This document shows positions 5,266-12,289 of a stretch of DNA of 14,067 bases, in pieces. The notes under the pieces were generated by a model. The model worked only from the letters and a program-made list of their open reading frames with translations, had not been told where the DNA came from and searched no databases. The stretch's first letter is position 1. Each line of letters starts with the position of its first letter. A program made the position numbers and the translations under genes. Source of the stretch: Candidatus Bathyarchaeota archaeon (lineage in GTDB: Archaea > Thermoproteota > Bathyarchaeia > TCS64); contig JAEHCT010000013.1 in the NCBI GenBank assembly GCA_020697635.1, positions 1 to 14,067 on the forward strand, given 5' to 3'.

Positions 5266-5300
5266 ATGGTGACCTGCTGCAGGTCAGATCGAAAAAAAAA
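5266..5300 (-). terminator. T-run and hairpin after the M20 peptidase gene
   Basis: Immediately after the peptidase stop, the minus strand has nine T residues (5292-5300), typical of archaeal intrinsic termination. A few bases further on is the hairpin GACCTG-CAG-CAGGTC (5271-5285 on the plus strand reads GACCTGCTGCAGGTC), then another short T-run. The T-run alone is enough for archaeal polymerase; the hairpin may help stabilise the end. Confidence 0.6.
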
Positions 5301-6578
5301 TTATTTGTAGATAAGTGAGAACGCGGTGTATATCTTTACGCCGAGGACGAGGTTCTCTATGGTTATTCTTTCGTTTGGCTGGTGGGCTTGGCCAGTGAGG
5401 CTTGTGCCGTAGCCGAGGCTGGGTATTCCCGCGATCCTGCTTGTGCTGATGCCGTCTGTGCCGCCTGTGAGTATCTTGGTGTTGACTGGTTTGCCGGTTA
5501 TCTCGTGGATGATGTCTTTGAACTGGTGGGCGAAGCTGGTGTTGGGAGTCTCACTGAACCCGGCGGTGTCTTCGGGCTTGAGATCCCGGTGCTCCACCTC
5601 TAGTCCTTTGATGCCTGAGTCTTTGACATGTTTCTTTATATGTTGGACTACTCTGAGCTGGTGGCTGCCTGGGGTGAGGCGTATGTCGAACTGGGCTTCG
5701 GCGTAGTCTGGGATGACGTTGGTCTTGACGCCTCCGTTGATTATGTTGCAGGTTACGCTTGGGGTGTAGAAGTTGTGGGCCATGAGCTTTTCCTGGTCGG
5801 GAGTGAGGTCCTGGGTCTTCCTGTAGTACTCGATGCTGTCCAGTATCGCGGGTTTGAGGTCTTCGGGGAAGTCCAGCGGGTAGTCGTTGATCTTCTCCAC
5901 CCAGGGGATGCCGGCGATGAGCTTCTTTATGGCGTTGTCGCCGAGGTACGGGGTGCTGCCGTGGGCGGTCTGCCCACGGGCTACTAGCTTGACGCCGGCG
6001 CCGCCCTTGCAGCCCAAGTCGATGCTGGGTGCGTCGGGGCCTCCGCCGTTGCCGTCGCCGATTACGCATACGTCGCCCTTGAACCTGCCCGTCTCGGCCA
6101 GCCACCGGGCTCCGGCTCCTCCGCCTATCTCCTCGTCGGCTGTGAACCAGAACTCGACTGTGTTGGGGACGTCCTTCATCTCGTTGAGGATGCGGGCAGA
6201 GACCATGGCTGCGGTGCAGGCGCCCTTCATGTCGCTGCTTCCGCGTCCCCAGACGCAGCCGTCTGCGATGGTGCCGCTGTACGGCGGGTATGTCCAGTTC
6301 TCGGGCTTGCCCTCGGGAACAACGTCGAGGTGGCCCACCCACAGCACCTTTTTCTCGCCCTTGCCTTTGACCCGTGCGACTATGTTGGGCTTCTTGGGGT
6401 CGCTGGCGTGGACCTCGTTCTCGACGCCGTGCTCGTCGAGGTACTTCTTGATGAAGGCTACCGCCTCGTCGGTGTAGCCGTCGGGGTGCGCAGAGTTGAA
6501 CTTCACGAGGCCGGAGCAGAGCTCGGCTACCTCGTTCTCAGCCTCTTCGGCTAACTTGGATATTTTGTCTAGATCCAT
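5301..6578 (-). CDS. M20 family metallopeptidase (ArgE/DapE/ACY1/CPG2 type)
   Basis: A 425-residue cytoplasmic M20 metallohydrolase with the usual size and order of motifs: GHLDVVP (H83 metal ligand, D85), GRGSSDMKG (D116 bridging ligand), TADEEIGGG (E149 catalytic base, E150 ligand), a third-site acid near GDGNGG (about D175), and HQPNE near the C-terminus (last His ligand). The inserted lid/dimerisation domain begins about GCKGGAGVKLVARGQTAHGS, and its HG pair is typical. Such enzymes remove acyl groups from amino acids or split dipeptides and succinyl-diaminopimelate. Sequence alone does not choose between these. No lysine or arginine pathway genes are adjacent, so a general peptidase/aminoacylase role is favoured. 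The ATG at 6578 lies 32 bases after the reductase stop on the same strand, so the two may share a transcript. There is no Shine-Dalgarno, but TAAATCTTTT about 30 bases upstream could be its own TATA element. Confidence 0.9.
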   Translation of the reverse strand: MDLDKISKLAEEAENEVAELCSGLVKFNSAHPDGYTDEAVAFIKKYLDEHGVENEVHASDPKKPNIVARVKGKGEKKVLWVGHLDVVPEGKPENWTYPPYSGTIADGCVWGRGSSDMKGACTAAMVSARILNEMKDVPNTVEFWFTADEEIGGGAGARWLAETGRFKGDVCVIGDGNGGGPDAPSIDLGCKGGAGVKLVARGQTAHGSTPYLGDNAIKKLIAGIPWVEKINDYPLDFPEDLKPAILDSIEYYRKTQDLTPDQEKLMAHNFYTPSVTCNIINGGVKTNVIPDYAEAQFDIRLTPGSHQLRVVQHIKKHVKDSGIKGLEVEHRDLKPEDTAGFSETPNTSFAHQFKDIIHEITGKPVNTKILTGGTDGISTSRIAGIPSLGYGTSLTGQAHQPNERITIENLVLGVKIYTAFSLIYK

Positions 6579-6610
6579 GTTTAATGGTGAGGCTCTAGTG
6601 AAGAAAAGAT

Positions 6611-7657
6611 TTAGGGTTCAGGGATTGTCCGGCTCTCCATGAGGTCCCAGAGGCTCTGCATAGCCCTAGGCAGAAGCTCCTGTATAGGCAGGTTGTAGGG
6701 GCACCTGCTCTCGCATTCGCCGCAGTGGATGCATGTTTCCAGCTTCTCCTTGGCCTCTTTGACTGCCTCGACTCTGCGTTCACTCCAACCCATGCGTCTG
6801 AGTACCTGGGACTCGGTTCTGAGTATGGTGCTTATGGGGATACCTTGGGGGCAGGGCTGGCAGTAGTTGCAGCTGCGGCAGAATTGGTCGCCGAGCCTCT
6901 CCTTGTCCCTCTCTATGAGTCGCCTCTCCTTGTCGGTGAGGGAGTGGTCGCCCATCCAGACGCCGTAGTTCTCCTCGAGTTCGGCGACGCTCATCATGCC
7001 AGGGATGACTAGATCGCAGTCGGGGTTGCTGAGCACGTACTTGAGGGCCGTGTTGGCGTTGCTGAACGCGCCGCCGCCGAAAGGCTTCATTATGATGGTG
7101 CCCACGTTCAGCTTCTTGCACGTCGGGAGCAGCTCATCAGCCGGCTTCGTGGTGAGGTAGTTGTAGGGTATCATCATGGTCTCGAAGAGCCCCGTCTTGA
7201 TCATCTCTACCGCGAGGTCTGGGCTGTGGCTCGTGACGCTTACGTGGTTGATCTTGCCCTGCTCCTTCGCTTCCTCGACGGCCTCAAGCGCCCCGCCTGG
7301 CGCCTTCACCTGGCTCCACTGCTCCTCGGTCTGGACGTTGTGGAGCTGGTAGACGTCTATGTAGTCGGTCCGCAGGTTCCTGAGGCTGATCTCCAGCTCC
7401 CTCTTTATCCCTTCTGCGGTCCTCTGGTGGCTCTTCGTCGCGAGTATGACGCGTTCTCTCACATCCTCCAACGCCTTACCGATGCGCTCCTCACTGGTGG
7501 TGTAGCCCCGGGCCGTGTCATAATAATTGAGACCCAGATCGTAGCACCGCCGGACCACGTCCACTGCCGCTTCTTCTGAGACGCGTTGAATGGGTATTCC
7601 GCCGAACCCAAGGGACTTGACCTTGAGCCCCGTCCTCCCGAGCTTTATCGCCTTCAA
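6611..7657 (-). CDS. Aldo/keto reductase with C-terminal 4Fe-4S domain (COG1453 type)
   Basis: A 348-residue protein. Residues 1 to about 245 are an aldo/keto reductase TIM barrel with the full catalytic tetrad D47, Y52, K75 and H106 (DTARGY, ATKSHQ, YQLHNV). The C-terminal about 100 residues are an iron-sulfur domain: CRSCNYCQPCP (C260, C263, C266, C269) and CIHCGECESRCP (C309, C312, C315, C319). This pairing defines a family common in anaerobes, thought to couple carbonyl reduction to an electron-transfer chain or ferredoxin; substrates are mostly unknown. The start is TTG at 7657, with AAGGA five bases upstream and TTTTTTAA about 33 bases upstream. It is divergent from iorA and probably co-transcribed with the M20 gene. 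The link to ferredoxin-reducing IorAB suggests that it may use reduced ferredoxin, but this is inference. Confidence 0.9.
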   Translation of the reverse strand: MKAIKLGRTGLKVKSLGFGGIPIQRVSEEAAVDVVRRCYDLGLNYYDTARGYTTSEERIGKALEDVRERVILATKSHQRTAEGIKRELEISLRNLRTDYIDVYQLHNVQTEEQWSQVKAPGGALEAVEEAKEQGKINHVSVTSHSPDLAVEMIKTGLFETMMIPYNYLTTKPADELLPTCKKLNVGTIIMKPFGGGAFSNANTALKYVLSNPDCDLVIPGMMSVAELEENYGVWMGDHSLTDKERRLIERDKERLGDQFCRSCNYCQPCPQGIPISTILRTESQVLRRMGWSERRVEAVKEAKEKLETCIHCGECESRCPYNLPIQELLPRAMQSLWDLMESRTIPEP

Positions 7658-7752
7658 AATAATCCTTATAAGATATGGCTGGCTCGTTAAAAAACCTCAG
7701 CACGAGGCTGAATAGTTTTTAAAAGAGGTAAGACATCCTGAATACGATTCAA
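7658..7752. promoter_or_regulatory. Divergent promoter region between the reductase and iorA
   Basis: The 95-base region has a TATA-like TTTTTTAA on the minus strand (7687-7694), about 33 bases before the reductase TTG. On the plus strand GTTTTTAAAA (7715-7724) lies about 34 bases before the iorA ATG. The predicted starts face outward with short leaders. The boxes are about 25 bases apart, so one bound regulator could control both directions. Confidence 0.5.
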
Positions 7753-9645
7753 ATGTCGCATCCTGTCGCACTAGATAAGCCGGGCAAACGGGTGGTCTTG
7801 ATGGGCAACGAGGCCATCACGCGCGGAGCCATTGAGGGCGGTATTGCTCTCGCCTCGGGATACCCAGGGACGCCGTCATCAGAGATCGGTAACACCTTTA
7901 CCAGAGTCGCTAAGCCGTTGGGAATCCACTTCGAGTGGAGCGCCAACGAGAAGGTGGCCCTGGAGGTTGCGTTCGGGGCGTCCATGGTGGGCCAGAGGGC
8001 TATATGCAGCATGAAGCACGTGGGCGTAAACGTCGCTCTCGACATCCTGAACCCCATCACTCTGAGGGGCGTCAAGGGCGGTCTCGTACTGGTTAGCACG
8101 GACGACCCGAGCCAGCACAGCAGCCGCACAGAGCAGGACAACAGGTGGCTGGGCAGGCATAACGACGTGCCCATCCTGGAACCCAGCAGCCCCCAGGAGG
8201 CCAAGGACCTCACCAAGTACGCCCTTGAGCTCTCGGAGCAGGTCAAGCTCCCCGTCATGATCAGGACGGTGACCCGGCTCAGCCACATGCGGAGCGACGT
8301 GAAGTTGGGGGAGATGCAGAGGCTGAACAGGAAGCCCGGTTTCGACTGGGACGGCTTCAGCTACAGGGTCGCGGGCTTCGAGAAGCTCTTCAGGCGCCAC
8401 GAGGAGCGCCATGGCAAGATAGACTCGGTGCAGGAGGTGTTCGAGGGCTCCAGCTTCAACGAGCTGAAACTGAACGGGAAAGAGAAAATCGGGGTCATCG
8501 GAGTCGGGTTCGCCATCACATACGTCAGGGATGCCTTGGAGCATCTGGGGGTAGAGGACAGGGTGGCTTGGCTGAAGCTAGTCACGACGAACCCCATGCC
8601 TGAGAGGCTCGTCGCAAGGCTCATCGAGTCGGTGGACACGGTGCTCATCGCAGAGGAGGTGGACCCGTTCATAGAGCTCCACGTGAAAGCGCTGGCCAAG
8701 GACGTGAACCCCGACGTGAAGATACTCGGCAGGATGAACGGCTTCATTCCTCGCGAGGGAGAGCTGAGCCACGAGGTGATAGACGCCCGGGTAGCCGAGC
8801 TCACAGGCGTGGAGCTGGCGCCTGAGGCGAGGGACGATCTGGAGGAGGCTAAGGGTGATCTGCTGTTCGACAGGATGCTAACAATGTGCGCTGGGTGCCC
8901 CCACAGGTCCACGATCTACGCGTTGAAGAAGGCGGTGCAGGCCGTCAAGGGCGACCTCATGAACGTGGTGGTCAACGGAGACATAGGCTGCTACGGGCTG
9001 GCACACGCGCCGCCCATGGAGTTCGAGGACACGTACTTCTGCATGGGAGCCAGCATCGGCGTAAGCCAGGGCATGCAGAGGTTCGGCGTCGACACCATCG
9101 CCTGGATAGGGGACGGCACGTTCTTCCACGCCGGCATCCCGGCCCTCCAGAACGCCGTCCACAACAACGCGCCGATAAAGGTGGTTGTGGCGGACAACCA
9201 GGCCGTCGCCATGACAGGGTTCCAGACCAACCCCCAGCTCGGTAGGACGGCGACAGGCGACCAGGTGGAACCCATAATGATCGAGGACATCGCGAAGGCG
9301 TCAGGCGTCAAACACGTAGAAGTCGTGGACCCTTACGACCTAGACACCACGGAGGAGGCGTTCAAAAGGATGCTGGGGTTCGACGGAGTCGCCATGGTCA
9401 TCGCACGCAGGGAGTGCGCCATGGTTGCCGTGCGGAACATGAGACCAGAAAGGCCGCCGGTTTACTGTGTCGACCAGGAAGCCTGCATAGGCTGTAAACA
9501 GTGCCTGAACACCTACGGATGCCCTGCGTTGATGTGGAACGAAGGAGAGCGTAAGGCCAGCATCGACACGACTCTCTGCATGGGGTGCACAAGCTGCGCC
9601 CAAGTGTGCCCGGTGGGCGCCATACTCAGGAGGGACGAAGCGTGA
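7753..9645 (+). CDS. iorA: Indolepyruvate ferredoxin oxidoreductase, alpha subunit
   Basis: A 630-residue alpha subunit of the TPP-dependent enzyme that oxidises indolepyruvate and other aryl-pyruvates to aryl-acetyl-CoA, CO2 and reduced ferredoxin. GYPGTPSSEIGNTF (about 36-49) and NEKVAL with E66 mark the pyrimidine-binding domain. CAGCPHR (about 379-385) and GDGTFFHAGIPALQNAVHNN (TPP motif from about 453) mark the pyrophosphate domain. The C-terminus is ferredoxin-like: C578, C581, C584, C590 (C-x2-C-x2-C-x5-CP) and C609, C612, C615, C619 (C-x2-C-x2-C-x3-CP). The longer spacing in the first cluster is usual for IorA. Length and domain order match the family. ATG 7753 follows a TATA-like box at leaderless or short-leader spacing without Shine-Dalgarno. 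The stop overlaps the iorB start, so translation is coupled. Confidence 0.96.
   Translation: MSHPVALDKPGKRVVLMGNEAITRGAIEGGIALASGYPGTPSSEIGNTFTRVAKPLGIHFEWSANEKVALEVAFGASMVGQRAICSMKHVGVNVALDILNPITLRGVKGGLVLVSTDDPSQHSSRTEQDNRWLGRHNDVPILEPSSPQEAKDLTKYALELSEQVKLPVMIRTVTRLSHMRSDVKLGEMQRLNRKPGFDWDGFSYRVAGFEKLFRRHEERHGKIDSVQEVFEGSSFNELKLNGKEKIGVIGVGFAITYVRDALEHLGVEDRVAWLKLVTTNPMPERLVARLIESVDTVLIAEEVDPFIELHVKALAKDVNPDVKILGRMNGFIPREGELSHEVIDARVAELTGVELAPEARDDLEEAKGDLLFDRMLTMCAGCPHRSTIYALKKAVQAVKGDLMNVVVNGDIGCYGLAHAPPMEFEDTYFCMGASIGVSQGMQRFGVDTIAWIGDGTFFHAGIPALQNAVHNNAPIKVVVADNQAVAMTGFQTNPQLGRTATGDQVEPIMIEDIAKASGVKHVEVVDPYDLDTTEEAFKRMLGFDGVAMVIARRECAMVAVRNMRPERPPVYCVDQEACIGCKQCLNTYGCPALMWNEGERKASIDTTLCMGCTSCAQVCPVGAILRRDEA
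9628..9634 (+). promoter_or_regulatory. Shine-Dalgarno site of iorB inside iorA
   Basis: AGGAGGG lies seven bases before the GTG at 9642, within the last codons of iorA. It fixes the iorB start and supports coupled translation of the two subunits. Confidence 0.75.
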
Positions 9646-10247
9646 AGACGTTCAAGATAGTGATCTCGGGGGTGGGTGGGCAGGGAACACTGCTGGCGTC
9701 GAGGATTTTAGCCGAGGCGTCCATCAGCGCGGGGCTCCACGTCAAGATCGGTGAGACTTACGGGATGGCGCAGCGCGGAGGCCCCGTGATGGGGCACATC
9801 CAGATAGGCGGGGCGGCGCACAACCCCCAGATAAGGAAGGGAGAGGCCGACGCGCTGGTGGGGTTCGAGCCCGCCGAGGCCTCTCGGCGTGGCGTTACTT
9901 ACCTAAAGGATGGCGGCCTCGCGCTGGTGAACACTAGGGTAACGGCCCCTGTGGAGGTCATCTCAGGCATGGTGCCTTACCCGGACATGGGTGAACTCAT
10001 GGCGCTCCTAAGTAAGGTTACCGACCGAGTGGTGGCCTTCGACGCTACGAGCCTAGCCGAGGAGGCCGGCGACCCTATCGCTACCAACGTCGTCATGCTT
10101 GGGGCTCTGACGGAGAGCGGGGAGCTGCCCTTCGACGAGGAGACTGTGCTCACCACGTTACGGGACAGCCTGAGGCCAAGGTTCCTAGAACTCAACATGA
10201 GGGCCTTCGATCTCGGGAGGAAGGCGTACAGGGAAGTAGCCTCCTAG
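9642..10247 (+). CDS. iorB: Indolepyruvate ferredoxin oxidoreductase, beta subunit
   Basis: A 201-residue protein of the gamma-type 2-oxoacid:ferredoxin oxidoreductase domain, the partner of IorA. The N-terminal ISGVGGQGTLLASRILAEA (about 7-25) is the family's conserved glycine loop. It is followed by the ETYGMAQRGGPVMGHIQIG motif, also standard for IorB. The start GTG (9642-9644) overlaps the iorA TGA (9643-9645) in GTGA, preceded by AGGAGGG. A longer reading from an ATG at 9585 would run deep into iorA and add non-family residues, so it was rejected. The complex is expected to be cytosolic and oxygen-sensitive. It feeds aryl-acetyl-CoA to an ADP-forming acyl-CoA synthetase or a thioesterase; no synthetase is in the window. 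Confidence 0.95.
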   Translation: MKTFKIVISGVGGQGTLLASRILAEASISAGLHVKIGETYGMAQRGGPVMGHIQIGGAAHNPQIRKGEADALVGFEPAEASRRGVTYLKDGGLALVNTRVTAPVEVISGMVPYPDMGELMALLSKVTDRVVAFDATSLAEEAGDPIATNVVMLGALTESGELPFDEETVLTTLRDSLRPRFLELNMRAFDLGRKAYREVAS

Positions 10248-10258
10248 TCTTCAACAAT

Positions 10259-10268
10259 TATTTTATAC
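10259..10268 (+). promoter_or_regulatory. TATA-like element of the propeller/glycoside-hydrolase gene
   Basis: ATTTTATACT lies about 33 bases before the TTG start at 10297, right after the iorB stop. A transcript start near 10290 would give a very short leader. No Shine-Dalgarno is present. This suggests that the gene is transcribed separately from iorAB. Confidence 0.5.
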
Positions 10269-10296
10269 TTTCTTGGGTTCGCCTTGACAGGCGATA

Positions 10297-12279
10297 TTGT
10301 TGTCCAAGTTTAAAACCATCATCATCGTTGTCTTTGTAGTCATCGCCGTCGCGGTTATAGGCATACTCTCCTCTAAGCCTGTTGAAGAGCTTGGGGAGAC
10401 GCCTGAGCAGGAGACGCCTACTGGCGAGGAGACCAAGAAACAGGAGGAGACGGAGCCAGCCGTGACGCGGGTCAGCAAGATACCGTCTGACGCTGTGAAG
10501 CAGAACCACGACACAGACCAGCACCCGCCGGTACTCCACAGCTTCCTCTGGGAGGACCCTGTGCCGGTGCCGGGGGGCGTCAACACTGCAGGCGCCGAGG
10601 ACTCGCCCTTCGTGAGCCCAGATGATCAGAGGCTCTACTTCTTCTTCACGCCGGACGTCAGGGTGACCGCCGAGAAGCAGCTGCTCGACGGGGTTACTGG
10701 CATATGGGTCAGCGAGAAGTTGGACGGCGATTGGGCTGAAGCCGAGAGGCTATGGCTCGTCGAGAGTGGTCTGAGTCTCGACGGATGCGAGTACATCAGC
10801 GAGGACGAGATATGGTTCATGTCGGTGAGACTGGGAAACATGAGGGAGATCGATCTCTACATCGCGGACCTCGCAGAGGACTGTGCCTCGAACGTGAGGA
10901 GCGGAGGCGAGGAGCTCAACCTGGAGGTCGGCATAGGGGAGTTCCACGTGAGTCCCGACGGACAGCAGATATATTTCCATAGCATGCGCGAGGACGGGCT
11001 CGGCGGCATGGACGTATGGATGACGGAGTGGGCGGGGGACGGCTGGAGCGAGCCTGTTAACGTGGAGGTCGTAAACAGCCCCGACAGCGAGGGCTATCCC
11101 TACCTCACCCAAGACATGCAGGAACTCTGGATCAACAAGTGGCACATGGGCTCGCCGGGCACATGGAGGTCCAGGTGGGTGGACGACGGGTGGAGTGAGC
11201 CTCGGCTCATAGTCAGCAGCTTCGCGGGGGAGCCCAACCTGGACGGCGACTGCAACATCTACTTCGTCCACCACTACTACCGGGACGGCGTCATGCTGGA
11301 GGCAGACATCTACGTCGCGTACAGGAAGCCAGAGGTGGAGCCAGCCGACGAAGCATACACATCCGACAGAGGCTACCTCATGGGTTATCTACCGACACCC
11401 GGGGAGGGGCAGAGCTTCGACGAGGTCTATGCATGGGCGTCAGATTCGTGCGACACCGTGCCCGTCTGGGGCAAGCCCTCGCCCTTCTGGGAGAAGGCGG
11501 AGGATCTGGGCGGCTACTGGGGAGAAACATTCGTTGAGCAGCTCACCCGCGGCAACGGCATGGCGCCCCTGATCCACTTCAGCTTCATAGGCGAAGACAT
11601 GACCCTAAGCGTCCCTCTAGGCACCGACTACACTCTCAGCGACACAGAGTGGAGGCTCATGTACAAGAGGGCGGTGGTGGAGATAGTGGAGGCGTCGAGG
11701 CCTAGATACCTCAGCGTTGGGAACGAGGTGAACAGGTGGTACGAGAAATATGGCTTGGAAGGCGCCAACGGGTTCACTCACTGGGTCAGTCTATACGAGG
11801 AGATATACGACGAAGTCAAGGAGCTCAGCCCCGAGACCACGGTGTTCTGCACCTTCAGCAGGGAGATAGTCGGCGAGAACAGGGAGGCCGACATGGCGGT
11901 CCTCGACCTCTTCGACCCGGACAAGCTGGACATGCTTGTGCTTACAAGCTACCCCCACAGCGTACAGGGAGTCAACAGGCCCAGCGACATCCCAACCGAC
12001 TACTACAGCAGCGTCGCGGAGAGAATGCCGGGAAAGCCATTCGGGTTCAGCGAGATCGCTTGGCCGTCTATGGACGCCTTCGGTGGCGAACAGGCGCAGG
12101 CCGAGTTCGTGGCGTCGATACCGAAGCTCATCACCGGACAAGGGCTGGACCTGGAGCTCCTGATGTGGCCTTGGCTACACGATCTCGGCGAGGAAGACTC
12201 TACGGGGCTGATCAAGTACAGCGGCGAGGAGAAAGAGGGTTTCGCGGAGTGGATGAGTCTTTACGGTTCCACCCGGTGA
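10297..12279 (+). CDS. Membrane-anchored TolB-like propeller fused to a GH-A-type glycoside hydrolase domain
   Basis: A 660-residue protein in four parts. Residues 1-7 are basic and 8-24 a hydrophobic anchor or signal (TIIIVVFVVIAVAVIGIL) without a lipobox cysteine. Residues 27-57 are a Glu/Thr/Pro-rich linker. Residues about 75-345 carry WD40/TolB-like (PD40) blades: FVSPDDQRLYF, HVSPDGQQIYF and repeated GDGWSEP/DDGWSEP turns. Residues about 358-655 resemble a clan GH-A TIM barrel: E477 in VGNEVNRWYE fits the acid/base Glu, and E586 in FGFSEIAWPS fits the nucleophile, about 110 residues later as usual. The protein is expected outside the membrane, acting on a polysaccharide or glycoconjugate. 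The nearest GH family (GH53-like or another) cannot be settled by eye. The start is TTG 10297; a second TTG at 10300 is possible. It converges on the amidohydrolase gene with a 10-base gap. Confidence is high for the gene, moderate for the domains. Confidence 0.75.
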   Translation: MLSKFKTIIIVVFVVIAVAVIGILSSKPVEELGETPEQETPTGEETKKQEETEPAVTRVSKIPSDAVKQNHDTDQHPPVLHSFLWEDPVPVPGGVNTAGAEDSPFVSPDDQRLYFFFTPDVRVTAEKQLLDGVTGIWVSEKLDGDWAEAERLWLVESGLSLDGCEYISEDEIWFMSVRLGNMREIDLYIADLAEDCASNVRSGGEELNLEVGIGEFHVSPDGQQIYFHSMREDGLGGMDVWMTEWAGDGWSEPVNVEVVNSPDSEGYPYLTQDMQELWINKWHMGSPGTWRSRWVDDGWSEPRLIVSSFAGEPNLDGDCNIYFVHHYYRDGVMLEADIYVAYRKPEVEPADEAYTSDRGYLMGYLPTPGEGQSFDEVYAWASDSCDTVPVWGKPSPFWEKAEDLGGYWGETFVEQLTRGNGMAPLIHFSFIGEDMTLSVPLGTDYTLSDTEWRLMYKRAVVEIVEASRPRYLSVGNEVNRWYEKYGLEGANGFTHWVSLYEEIYDEVKELSPETTVFCTFSREIVGENREADMAVLDLFDPDKLDMLVLTSYPHSVQGVNRPSDIPTDYYSSVAERMPGKPFGFSEIAWPSMDAFGGEQAQAEFVASIPKLITGQGLDLELLMWPWLHDLGEEDSTGLIKYSGEEKEGFAEWMSLYGSTR

Positions 12280-12289
12280 CTAGAGGCGC

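Larger units (their letters stand above)
3407..5300. other. AT-rich, gene-poor island (probable foreign insertion)
   Basis: Seen: composition changes sharply after the DUF1805 start and returns to the GC-rich host type in the M20 gene. The one large gene uses mostly CGN arginine codons and many A/T-ending codons, whereas flanking genes lean on AGG and GC-ending codons. It also has a bacterial-style Shine-Dalgarno. The island holds several inverted repeats, two short ORFs and one frameshifted gene. I found no flanking direct repeats, tRNA, integrase or transposase, so the mode of entry is unknown. A chimeric metagenome contig is a real alternative. Confidence 0.6.

Noticed and set aside
3407..5300. 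Insertion sequence or integrative element
   Set aside because: No transposase, integrase, terminal inverted repeats framing the island, or target-site duplication could be found by eye. The inverted repeats present are internal.
5551..6342. Long minus-strand open frame (263 codons) inside the M20 gene
   Set aside because: It is out of frame with a gene that has all M20 motifs. Its product is an arginine-, histidine- and glutamine-rich string without motifs, as GC-rich frame shadows usually are.
7879..8544. Antisense open frame of 221 codons within iorA
   Set aside because: It lies opposite the clearly conserved IorA sequence, with no recognisable motif and no start signals. It is best explained by GC-rich codon bias.
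9585..9641. Upstream extension of iorB to ATG 9585
   Set aside because: The extra 19 residues are the iorA 3' end read in another frame. GTG 9642 has AGGAGGG seven bases before it and begins exactly at the family N-terminus.
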